Assembly: GCA_964562855.1 (NCBI GenBank)
Contig: CAZLVB010000028.1
Span: forward strand, 1-10,223
Length of the DNA stretch: 10,223 nucleotides
Origin: 2-12-FULL-41-17 sp964562855
Lineage (GTDB): Bacteria > Patescibacteriota > Microgenomatia > Curtissbacterales > GWA2-41-24
Direction: 5' to 3'
Positions 1-5,941 of the stretch are shown here, in pieces; positions within the stretch are counted from its first letter, which is position 1; every line of letters begins with the position of its first letter. The notes under the pieces are model-generated. The model searched no databases. It saw only the letters and a program-made list of their open reading frames with translations, and was not told the DNA's origin. The position numbers and the translations under genes were made by a program.

Positions 1-2073
1 TTGTGCGTCAGCTCTTCTATTTTTTGATGACTCAATGTATTTATCGGCGAATTCATGCCAGACAAAGTTATAAATTTCCTCAACAGCCAGATGCAGTTCC
101 AAACTATCGAGATTTTTCGTGACCTTCTTCACTGCTTTCTCTAGTTCCGACAAAATCCACTGATCATCTTTGTCACCTCTTGTACTTTCTTGCCCCGTAC
201 CGAACTTGTTCTGGTACGGGGCCGTACCTTCTGATCTTAACTCATATATAAATCTCGCAATATTGCGGATTTTAGTCCCAAAGTTCCTGAAGTTTTTCCC
301 TCTCTCATCTAAAATTTCTTTTGAAACCCTTCCGTCACGCCCGGGAATAGAATAAGTATAAAGCGTCATCCTGGTTGCATCGACTCCCCATTTCTCAATT
401 AAATAAGTTGGTTCTATTCCGTTACCCAATGATTTTGAAAACTTTCGCCCCTGCAAATCTCTTAACATTCCATGGAAAAACATTGTCTTAAATGGTATTT
501 GACCTGTGTGAAAGACCGCAAGCATAATCATTCGAGCAATCCAAAGGAATTTGATCTCAGGCGCAGATAACTCAAAATCCCACGGGAAATATCTGTCAAG
601 TAATCCGGATTTCGGATTTTTACCATCGGGCCATCCGAGGGTACTAAGCGGCCACAAGCCGGAAGAAAACCAAGTATCCAAGACCTGTTCGTCCTGCACC
701 CAGCCATCACCCGGCGACTCTAAAGAAACCCTTATATCGGCAGCTTGTCCTAAGCGAGCGGAGGGAGTCGAAGAGCTTGTCCCAAGCGAAGTCGAAGGAC
801 TTGTCCTGAGTGAAGTCGAAGGACTTGTCCTGAGTGAAGTCGAAGGATACCATACCGGAATTCTATGACCCCACCACAGGGATCTAGAAATACACCAATC
901 ATGGATATCGTCAAGCCAGTCAGTCAAAACCCTGGCATAATTTTTGGGCAAAAAGTTTATCTTCCCATCCCTGATCACCTTGATTGCGCCCTTTGCCAAG
1001 TCATCCATTTTGACGAACCACTCTTCGGAAATTAAAGGTTCAACCACACTTTTGCATCTTTCACATACAGCGACAGAATGTTCGTATTCCTCTATCTTTT
1101 CAATAGCCTTACCGAGAATTTCAGCAGCTTTTGCTCTTGCTTCGAGCACCCTCAATCCTGATAGTTTTGGATCAAGATTAGTAACTTTTCCCTCCTTGCT
1201 GATTACCTGGAGGATGGGCAAGTGGTGATCTTTACCTATTGCATAGTCCAGTAAATCATGACCGGGAGTTATTTTTAATGCTCCTGTGCCAAATTCTTTC
1301 TGGACCCTTTTATCTTCAATAACTGGAATAAATGTTCCGGTAAACGGATTTCTTACTTTTCTACCTATGTATTTTTTGTATCTGGGATGTTTCGGATAAA
1401 TTGCCACAGCAACATCAGCCGCGATTGTCTCGGGTCTGGTGGTAGCGATAGTAATGGACTCATCTGTTTCATCTACTCGATATTTAATGAAGTAAAGTTT
1501 TTCTTTCCTTTCTTCATACTCCATTTCAACATCCTCGATAGCAGTTTGGTCTTTTGGGCACCACTGGACTATATACGGACCTTTATAGATAAGTCCCTTC
1601 TCCCAAAATGTTTTGAATTGGTAAAAAACTGTCTGTCTTGGCCCATCGTCCAATGTAAAAACTTCCCTGTCCCAATCCGCGGAAAGTCCCATGAATCGCC
1701 AGCCGGAAGAAACTTTTTTGTAAATCTCGTCTTTAAATTGCCAGGCCCTCTCAAGCCATCTCTCTCTGCCAAGTTTTTGTTTGGAAAGGTTTTCTTTTGC
1801 CAGTGCTCGCTCCAGAGTCGCTTCGAATAAAATTCCGGCATGATCGACTCCCGGCAAAAGCAAAACGTCGAAATCACAAAGCCGCTTAAAACGCGCAACT
1901 GCATCCAAGATAGAATGCTGCATGGCGTGGCCCAAATGAAGTTCTCCGGTCAAATTAGGCGGGGGAATCAAAAGGGAATATTTTGGCTTCCTGGAAGAAG
2001 GGTCGCTTTTGAAGAAACCATTCTTCTTCCAAAACTCGTAGATTTCTTTTTCGTTTTTAAAAATTTTTTTCAT
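1..2073 (-). CDS. valS: Valyl-tRNA synthetase, C-terminal part cut by window edge
   Basis: Class I aminoacyl-tRNA synthetase that attaches valine to tRNA-Val in the cytoplasm and edits mischarged threonine. The frame is open from the ATG at 2073 to position 1 (691 codons; the family usually has about 850-900 residues), so the anticodon-stem and C-terminal parts lie outside. Visible in order: PPPNLTGELHLGHA (HIGH motif HLGH, residues 46-49); the CP1 editing domain with TTRPET and GTGALKITPGHD; DWCISRSLWWGHRIPVWY; VLDTWFSS; and the KMSKS loop as KFSKS (544-548). Two repeat elements are inserted in frame: a run of STSLRTSP-type units at about residues 409-443, between HRIPVWY and the VLDTWFSS segment, and a GTACC palindrome at 618-628. 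No stop or frameshift results. There is no Shine-Dalgarno sequence; an AT-rich octamer array sits directly before the start. It lies downstream of tsaD on the same strand, with a 139-bp gap. Confidence 0.97.
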   Translation of the reverse strand, partial: MKKIFKNEKEIYEFWKKNGFFKSDPSSRKPKYSLLIPPPNLTGELHLGHAMQHSILDAVARFKRLCDFDVLLLPGVDHAGILFEATLERALAKENLSKQKLGRERWLERAWQFKDEIYKKVSSGWRFMGLSADWDREVFTLDDGPRQTVFYQFKTFWEKGLIYKGPYIVQWCPKDQTAIEDVEMEYEERKEKLYFIKYRVDETDESITIATTRPETIAADVAVAIYPKHPRYKKYIGRKVRNPFTGTFIPVIEDKRVQKEFGTGALKITPGHDLLDYAIGKDHHLPILQVISKEGKVTNLDPKLSGLRVLEARAKAAEILGKAIEKIEEYEHSVAVCERCKSVVEPLISEEWFVKMDDLAKGAIKVIRDGKINFLPKNYARVLTDWLDDIHDWCISRSLWWGHRIPVWYPSTSLRTSPSTSLRTSPSTSLGTSSSTPSARLGQAADIRVSLESPGDGWVQDEQVLDTWFSSGLWPLSTLGWPDGKNPKSGLLDRYFPWDFELSAPEIKFLWIARMIMLAVFHTGQIPFKTMFFHGMLRDLQGRKFSKSLGNGIEPTYLIEKWGVDATRMTLYTYSIPGRDGRVSKEILDERGKNFRNFGTKIRNIARFIYELRSEGTAPYQNKFGTGQESTRGDKDDQWILSELEKAVKKVTKNLDSLELHLAVEEIYNFVWHEFADKYIESSKNRRADAQ
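192..222. repeat. GTACC palindromic element, copy A, inside valS
   Basis: A perfect 10-bp inverted repeat, GCCCCGTACC-N11-GGTACGGGGC. The 11-nt centre is itself nearly palindromic (GAAC-TT-GTTC plus T), so almost the whole 31 bp is self-complementary. It is read in the valS frame as part of GTAPYQNKFGTGQ. A second copy with the same arm and loop pattern lies in tsaD at 2681-2711 but is read in a different frame, which shows that conservation is at DNA or RNA level and not as a peptide. Confidence 0.85.
744..847. repeat. Tandem 24-bp repeats (CTTGTCCTGAGTGAAG... family) inside valS
   Basis: Four head-to-tail copies: 744-775 (32 bp, diverged, with an internal expansion), 776-799, 800-823 and 824-847. 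The last two are identical and the second differs from them at a few bases. Because 24 bp is eight codons, the array keeps the valS frame and encodes STSLRTSP-like units on the minus strand. Related, more diverged copies occur in this window at about 2637-2663, 3303-3327, 3362-3386, 8188-8229 and 9956-9979. This is an interspersed repeat family that tolerates insertion into a synthetase loop. Confidence 0.92.
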
Positions 2074-2074
2074 C

Positions 2075-2110
2075 GGTTTAACAATTTAACAATAAAACAA
2101 TTTAACAATT
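2075..2110. repeat. AT-rich octamer array at the valS start
   Basis: Four 8-bp units in register on the + strand: GGTTTAAC, AATTTAAC, AATAAAAC, AATTTAAC, followed by AATT. On the coding (minus) strand the array ends one base before the valS ATG and occupies the place of a Shine-Dalgarno sequence; no purine-rich site is present. It may leave the start unstructured and AT-rich; that role is inference. Confidence 0.7.
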
Positions 2111-2141
2111 CTGATTGTCTTTCACGTGACGGCAAATCAGA
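2110..2141. promoter_or_regulatory. Symmetric 32-bp imperfect palindrome upstream of valS
   Basis: The dyad is TCTGATT - 5 nt - TCACGTGA - 5 nt - AATCAGA, exactly centred, with outer 7-bp arms and a perfect 8-bp core. A second CACGTG lies at 2151-2156. It is in the 139-bp gap between tsaD and valS. It could be an operator for a dimeric regulator or an RNA hairpin in the valS leader; nothing here distinguishes the two. Confidence 0.5.
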
Positions 2142-2178
2142 GTCCGCTACCACGTGTAAAATGGTCGCCAGCAACACG

Positions 2179-2193
2179 TTGACATTATGTCAA
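2179..2193. promoter_or_regulatory. 15-bp palindrome TTGACATTATGTCAA just after tsaD
   Basis: TTGACAT-T-ATGTCAA is a perfect 7+1+7 palindrome, 19 bp beyond the tsaD stop. Each strand begins with TTGACA, identical to a -35 hexamer, but I find no convincing -10 at 15-19 bp on either strand. It may be an operator or a short 3' hairpin; there is no T-tract. Confidence 0.35.
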
Positions 2194-2212
2194 AAAATCA
2201 AGAAGTTGTTAA

Positions 2213-3292
2213 TTAGTGAACTTGGAAATGAAGATTAGAGTCCGCGTAAAGTTTTAAAGGGTCGGTGAAATTTTTGGTGAAAAAGGCGGCCGCTGCAATC
2301 ATCGCTCCATTGTCAACCGAAAGTCCCTTAGCGGGGAAAGAAGCAGTAATTTTTAGCAGTGAAGCTTGGGCCGCCAGACTTTGACGCAGATTTTCATTGG
2401 CAGCAACCCCTCCGCCCAAAACTATTGATTTTGCCTCAAATCTTTTCGCCGCTTTGATAGTTTTTTTAACTAAAACATCAACGACAGCGTTTTGAAATTC
2501 CCGGGCAACAGCCGACCGCTCTTGATCTGTTAGATTGCGACCCAAACTGTTAACTCTGTTAACAACAGCGGTCTTAAGTCCCGAGAATGAAAAATCAAAA
2601 TTGTTAGTATCTATCATCGGCCTGGGGAATTGCTCGCCTTGAGCGAGTTTCGACTCGAAAGGGACATTTGACATTTGCGTGCCCCGTACCGAACTGGTCC
2701 CGGTACGGGAGAAATTTTGAGCAATTCGTTCAATCTCCGGCCCTCCGGGATAACCAAGTCCAAGAACTCTGGCGACTTTGTCAAATGCCTCTCCTGCGGC
2801 ATCGTCAAGAGTTCCGCCTAAATGTCTGAACTGATTATGCTCCCTCATCAGCACCAAATCCGTATGTGCTCCTGAGGCAATCAAAGCAATAAGCGGAAAC
2901 TTCGGGGCTTGCGTATGTTGAGGACGGTCAGTCGTCAACCAGTTAGCGTACACATGTCCGACCAAATGATTTACGGCTACTAATTTTTTCCCCCACGCCA
3001 AAGAGAGGGCCTTAGCAGTTTCTACACCCACCAAAAGCGAACCAATTAAGCCTGGACCATTGGCCACCGCAATTGCATTGATAGTACCAGGTTTATGTAT
3101 CTTGGTAATCTGTCGGATCGCGGGAATGATAAATTTTATCTGCTGTCTTGCCGCAACTTCAGGAACTATACCGCCAAATTTTCTATGCAAATCGGCTGAG
3201 GAGGAGACAATACTGTCGATTACTCGAGTACCATCTTCAACAACCGCTACCCCTGTCTCGTCGCAAGTTGTTTCTATACCAAGGATTAACAT
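2213..3292 (-). CDS. tsaD: tRNA N6-adenosine threonylcarbamoyltransferase TsaD
   Basis: Transfers the threonylcarbamoyl group from TC-AMP to A37 of ANN-decoding tRNAs (t6A), acting with TsaB and TsaE. It has 359 residues, slightly longer than the usual 330-345. Visible: N-terminal ILGIETTCDETG; metal-binding H109-x3-H113 (NHLVGHVYANW); SGAHTDLV at 140-147, where the third position is Ala in place of the usual Gly of SGGHT; YPGGPEIE; DFSFSGLKTAV at 233-243; VLGGGVAANENLR; and SVDNGAMIA near the C-terminus. The extra length is at about residues 193-221, between PEIERIAQ and FPRPM, and coincides with two repeat elements (2637-2663 and 2681-2711) read in frame. The ATG at 3292 is chosen because ILGIE follows directly; there is no Shine-Dalgarno sequence. 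Three bases upstream is the stop of an 18-codon relic of another tsaD start. Likely co-transcribed with the upstream DUF192 gene. Confidence 0.97.
   Translation of the reverse strand: MLILGIETTCDETGVAVVEDGTRVIDSIVSSSADLHRKFGGIVPEVAARQQIKFIIPAIRQITKIHKPGTINAIAVANGPGLIGSLLVGVETAKALSLAWGKKLVAVNHLVGHVYANWLTTDRPQHTQAPKFPLIALIASGAHTDLVLMREHNQFRHLGGTLDDAAGEAFDKVARVLGLGYPGGPEIERIAQNFSRTGTSSVRGTQMSNVPFESKLAQGEQFPRPMIDTNNFDFSFSGLKTAVVNRVNSLGRNLTDQERSAVAREFQNAVVDVLVKKTIKAAKRFEAKSIVLGGGVAANENLRQSLAAQASLLKITASFPAKGLSVDNGAMIAAAAFFTKNFTDPLKLYADSNLHFQVH
2637..2663. repeat. CCTTGAGCGAG/CGACTCGAAAGG palindromic repeat inside tsaD
   Basis: CCTTGAGCGAG-TTT-CGACTCGAAAGG folds back on itself (CCTT with AAGG, CGAG with CTCG). 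It resembles the 24-bp repeats in valS and the element before pyrG at 8188-8229. It encodes part of VPFESKLAQG in TsaD, a stretch normally absent from the family at this place. Confidence 0.6.
2681..2711. repeat. GTACC palindromic element, copy B, inside tsaD
   Basis: GCCCCGTACC-N11-GGTACGGGAG: the same left arm, same loop length and same loop start (GAACT) as the copy at 192-222, with 8 of 10 arm bases still paired. It is read as TGTSSVRGT in TsaD, whereas the valS copy is read in another frame. The last two arm bases have drifted. Confidence 0.8.
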
Positions 3293-3295
3293 AGC

Positions 3296-3352
3296 TTAAT
3301 TAAACAACCCTGAGTCAAATCGAAGGGTGGTTTCAATTCCTAAGATTATCAT
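3296..3352 (-). pseudogene. Relic of a tsaD start (MIILGIETT...), 18-codon upstream ORF
   Basis: An ATG-initiated short frame reads MIILGIETTLRFDSGLFN and stops three bases before the tsaD ATG. Its first nine residues match the functional tsaD start (MLILGIETT) except residue 2, yet the nucleotides differ at several third positions (for example CTT/TTA, GGT/GGA, ACT/ACC). After ETT the sequence runs into a CCTTCGA...CTCAGGG palindromic repeat with arms around 3303-3333. The tight stop-to-start spacing would allow translational coupling to tsaD if it is translated. Confidence 0.65.
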
Positions 3353-3410
3353 ACATATTGAAACCATCCTGAGTGATATCGAGGGTGGATTCTATTCCAA
3401 GAATTCTCAC
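3333..3410 (-). pseudogene. Second relic of a tsaD start (V/M-RILGIEST...)
   Basis: A GTG-initiated frame reads (M)RILGIESTLDITQDG and ends at a TGA at 3333-3335 after 25 codons, overlapping the first relic. RILGIES(T/S) is a common TsaD N-terminus, and its codons again differ from both other copies mainly at third positions. The three starts lie 60 and 58 bp apart. After EST it also runs into a palindromic CCTCGAT...CTCAGGATGG repeat. No ribosome binding site is evident. Confidence 0.55.
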
Positions 3411-3427
3411 AAGAAGATTATAGATGA

Positions 3428-3934
3428 TTAAAGTTCAAAGTTAACGGAATCGCCAATTTCTAAATTGTTAAAATCAGAAAGACCTGCGTTAATCTCCAAA
3501 ACGTATATCGCGTCAGAAGCGGGTTTATAAACGGCCAATTCCCTGTCTTTTTTACCGGGTTCCGGTGCAACATTCTTGGAAATGTCCACAATTCTTTTGT
3601 TCTCATCTATCCAAATAATGTCAATTGCGAATTTCATGTCTTTCATCCAGAAGCCCCAACGACCCGCCTTTTCGAAAACAAAGAGCAAACCACCAGTTAA
3701 AGGGAGAGAGTCTCTCTCTGACAGTCCTCTCTTACGATCTTTAGAGTTTCCCGCGACTTCGGCGTCAACACTCAGAGTTTTGACATTAATGCGAACGTCG
3801 CCCCGAGTTAACTGCGTCTTGTCCCCGCCTGTACCGGAACCCACAAAAGATGTGGTTGCAAAACCGCGACCGAATATCAATAAAACAACTATTAAAAGAA
3901 ACAGACCAAAAATAATTGCTAAATCCTTTTTCAT
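3428..3934 (-). CDS. DUF192 family membrane-anchored protein
   Basis: 168 residues. A hydrophobic segment at about residues 5-24 (LAIIFGLFLLIVVLLIFG) after a short basic start fits an N-terminal anchor or uncleaved signal, placing the domain outside the membrane. Residues about 50-168 form a DUF192 domain: KDRKRGLSERDSLP, GLLFVFEKAGRWGFWMKDMKFAIDIIWID and the C-terminal AIYVLEINAG...LEIGDSV. The family's biochemical role is not established, so none is assigned. It lies between vanW and tsaD on the same strand. A perfect extended -10 (TG-A-TATAAT) 20 bp upstream suggests its own promoter, which could also serve tsaD and valS. Start at 3934 chosen because the anchor follows directly; the Shine-Dalgarno sequence is weak. 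Confidence 0.92.
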   Translation of the reverse strand: MKKDLAIIFGLFLLIVVLLIFGRGFATTSFVGSGTGGDKTQLTRGDVRINVKTLSVDAEVAGNSKDRKRGLSERDSLPLTGGLLFVFEKAGRWGFWMKDMKFAIDIIWIDENKRIVDISKNVAPEPGKKDRELAVYKPASDAIYVLEINAGLSDFNNLEIGDSVNFEL

Positions 3935-3954
3935 AATTTTGAGCTCGGCGAGAA

Positions 3955-3963
3955 ATTATATCA
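3955..3963 (-). promoter_or_regulatory. Extended -10 promoter for the DUF192-tsaD-valS block
   Basis: On the minus strand TGATATAAT is a perfect TG-N-TATAAT extended -10. No good -35 lies 16-18 bp upstream, which is acceptable for an extended -10. The predicted start near 3948 would give a leader of only about 13 nt before the DUF192 ATG. Confidence 0.5.
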
Positions 3964-3969
3964 GAGGAG

Positions 3970-4002
3970 CGATTCATGCATGACTGGAAGGTGCATGAAG
4001 CG
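3970..4002. terminator. Hairpin between vanW and DUF192 without a T-tract
   Basis: An 11-bp stem with one A/G mismatch (CGATTCATGCA with TGCATGAAGCG) around an 11-nt loop, 12 bp beyond the vanW stop. No U-run follows in the leftward transcript, so it is not a textbook intrinsic terminator. It may stabilise the vanW 3' end or act as an operator upstream of the DUF192 promoter. Confidence 0.4.
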
Positions 4003-4014
4003 ACCTGCTGATAC

Positions 4015-5838
4015 TTATCCTCCACTGCCCACCAAGAAAATTGCTTGCCAGGGTCTATAATTGGATTTGAAAACTTCATCAATTATAAGCGTATTATTTT
4101 TAAAGACTTTTCTGGCAAACACACTGGATGCGCCTGCCGCAGCAAAATCAACCTGCTTTGTAGAACCTTTTGGTAAAGTTGGATCATCTTGGTAAAGATC
4201 CGGCGGAGCCGGTTTTACATTTGAAACCACAGGCGTTGTCATCTCCACCCTTCTACCATCACTGGTTCCATAAATGTCAATTTCCAGTCTTGAGTTTGAA
4301 CTGTCAAATACCGATTGAACAAGAATATGATTGTCTGTATCATTTTTAAATTTAAAGTCGACCGCGGGCGACCAGACTGTCGCATCAAGCCCTGGCTTGA
4401 TACCTCTTTGCTCATAGTAACCAACGCGATAAGCATGGGCAGTCCGCTCGACCACTGGCAGACCGGCGCTCAGAGCAGCCCTAAAAACAGTAGTCGAAAC
4501 CTGGCAAATGCCACCCCCATCATCAAGAACTGTTCTGCCTTTTGAGATAACATATGCTTGTTTGTACCCAGTCTTTCCAGAGACTTCGCCAACTGCGCCA
4601 TTATATGAAAAAACTTCTCCCGGTTTGACAATAGTCCCGCTGATTCTGCCTGCTCCAAGACCTATATTGTAGACCCTGTTGGCAATTGATCCTGCAAAAT
4701 AAGAGATTCCCTTACCGATGAGTTCTTTGATTCCCAAAGTGTTAATTTCTTCATTGGCGATTCGCGCTCGCGTTACGGCAACCGGCAGATTGATAACAAT
4801 GTCCTTCTCCAAATTTGGATTGTCAATGGAAACTTTTTCCAAAATCTGCGCTCGTACAAGATCACTGTCCAGTTTTTGGCCATCCCTTGCCGGTGCAAAC
4901 TTTACCACCTTGCCTTGCGAAAATTCTATTTGGGCATCCTGCGTAGGCCTGTCGATTGTTTTTGCGATACTCTCGATGAATTCGTCCAATTTTGCAATAT
5001 TTAACTTTACAACTAATACTGGCTCTTCTTGCGAATCGAAAGTTACACGCCTGAAAATCACCGGATTTTGTGCAATCGCCAATTTTGCTGCGTATCCGTC
5101 TTCCAAACCTTTTGCTGCAAATTCCAGAATGCTCAGAAGATTCTCACCGGAAAGAACCCAACTATCCTGATCATATTTAAGAACAAGCCTTTGTTTATTA
5201 AGTTGCAAAACCCTTTCATGCGCTTTCTGTACATTTGAGGTGGCCACAAATGGCTTTTCTTCCTCAAGACTTACTGAAATTGGAACGTTGGAAAGACTTT
5301 CGATTCTGTCTCGCAGTTGGCTATACAACAGAGAGCGATTTGCTAATTTACCGGATTCTTCCGATTGAATTTGGAAGCTACCGTTCCTATAGATAATTGT
5401 GGCATCAACCGGAGGATTTTCTAAAGACGCAAGATAATCTGACGTAGTTTTAGCGAGTTTTCCATAATCTATTTCGTAACTTGGCAAAATTACGGTTTTT
5501 TTAAATGGGGCAAAAACACTTTCTAAAATGTTTTTAGTTAAAACATCGCTTCTGCCAAACCGAATGATCGCAGTGGTTGTTTGTTCGCCATTGAAAACTA
5601 TACCCATTTCTTTAACGGGTATTTCGATTTTCTGATTTTCAACTCCGAATAAGATAGACGACTCTTCAAACTCCTGAATTTTCTCATCGACATACGATGC
5701 AACGGCCTGGTGATCCCTTCCGGAAAGATTTACGGCTGCGAGGTAAACGTTCGGTAACACTTTTCCTAAATAAATAATTTTGTAGAGAACAAAAATTAGA
5801 AAGAGGCCGCAGATAATCGCTAGTAATTTTATCTTCAT
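4015..5838 (-). CDS. VanW family protein with peptidoglycan-binding-like repeats, membrane-anchored
   Basis: 607 residues from the ATG at 5838. That start is preceded by AAAGGA at proper spacing and leads straight into a membrane segment (KIKLLAIICGLFLIFVLYKIIYLG). A longer open frame reaches 6036, but it would overlap the divergent lipoprotein gene and adds no family sequence. After the anchor come two long regions resembling the PG_binding_4 domains found before VanW domains. The VanW domain spans about 385-520, with GTIVKPGEVFSYN (401-413), the signature DGGGICQVSTTVF around Cys445, and RTAHAYRVGYYEQRG. The tail (ARKVFKNN...IIDEVFKSNYRP) looks like a G5-type domain. VanW proteins sit at the cell surface; their chemistry is not settled, and the name reflects co-occurrence with vancomycin resistance genes, not a proven resistance role. 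A cell-wall function is inferred. Confidence 0.93.
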   Translation of the reverse strand: MKIKLLAIICGLFLIFVLYKIIYLGKVLPNVYLAAVNLSGRDHQAVASYVDEKIQEFEESSILFGVENQKIEIPVKEMGIVFNGEQTTTAIIRFGRSDVLTKNILESVFAPFKKTVILPSYEIDYGKLAKTTSDYLASLENPPVDATIIYRNGSFQIQSEESGKLANRSLLYSQLRDRIESLSNVPISVSLEEEKPFVATSNVQKAHERVLQLNKQRLVLKYDQDSWVLSGENLLSILEFAAKGLEDGYAAKLAIAQNPVIFRRVTFDSQEEPVLVVKLNIAKLDEFIESIAKTIDRPTQDAQIEFSQGKVVKFAPARDGQKLDSDLVRAQILEKVSIDNPNLEKDIVINLPVAVTRARIANEEINTLGIKELIGKGISYFAGSIANRVYNIGLGAGRISGTIVKPGEVFSYNGAVGEVSGKTGYKQAYVISKGRTVLDDGGGICQVSTTVFRAALSAGLPVVERTAHAYRVGYYEQRGIKPGLDATVWSPAVDFKFKNDTDNHILVQSVFDSSNSRLEIDIYGTSDGRRVEMTTPVVSNVKPAPPDLYQDDPTLPKGSTKQVDFAAAGASSVFARKVFKNNTLIIDEVFKSNYRPWQAIFLVGSGG

Positions 5839-5893
5839 TTTTCCTTTAGCCAAACGCAAGAAAACCCTGTTTTCCTCATTGGTCAATCCCATA

Positions 5894-5909
5894 TCTATGA
5901 TATCATAGA
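5894..5909. promoter_or_regulatory. Perfect 16-bp palindrome in the divergent intergenic region
   Basis: TCTATGATATCATAGA is perfectly self-complementary and lies between the two divergent genes. Each half presents TATGAT, a 5/6 match to a -10 hexamer, on its own strand, so the same 14 bp could hold back-to-back promoters or a dimer operator. I see no strong -35 on either side. A second small inverted repeat, GCACG-GGG-CGTGC, is at 5921-5933 near the lipoprotein start. Confidence 0.5.
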
Positions 5910-5941
5910 GTTTAGGCACGGCACGGGGCGTGCTAAATGTA

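Noticed and set aside
744..847. CRISPR array
   Set aside because: Units are contiguous with no spacers, and no cas gene is in the window.
551..868. Forward reading frame containing LVLSEVEG repeats
   Set aside because: It is the antisense reading of the repeat array inside valS; the minus-strand frame has continuous synthetase homology.
2130..2160. T-box-like motif (GTGGTAGCGG on the minus strand) before valS
   Set aside because: Only part of the T-box consensus matches, and the 139-bp gap is too short for a canonical stem I with specifier loop; no terminator with a U-run precedes valS.
2179..2207. Promoter at TTGACA near the tsaD end
   Set aside because: The hexamer is perfect on both strands because it is part of a palindrome, but no acceptable -10 is found at 15-19 bp.
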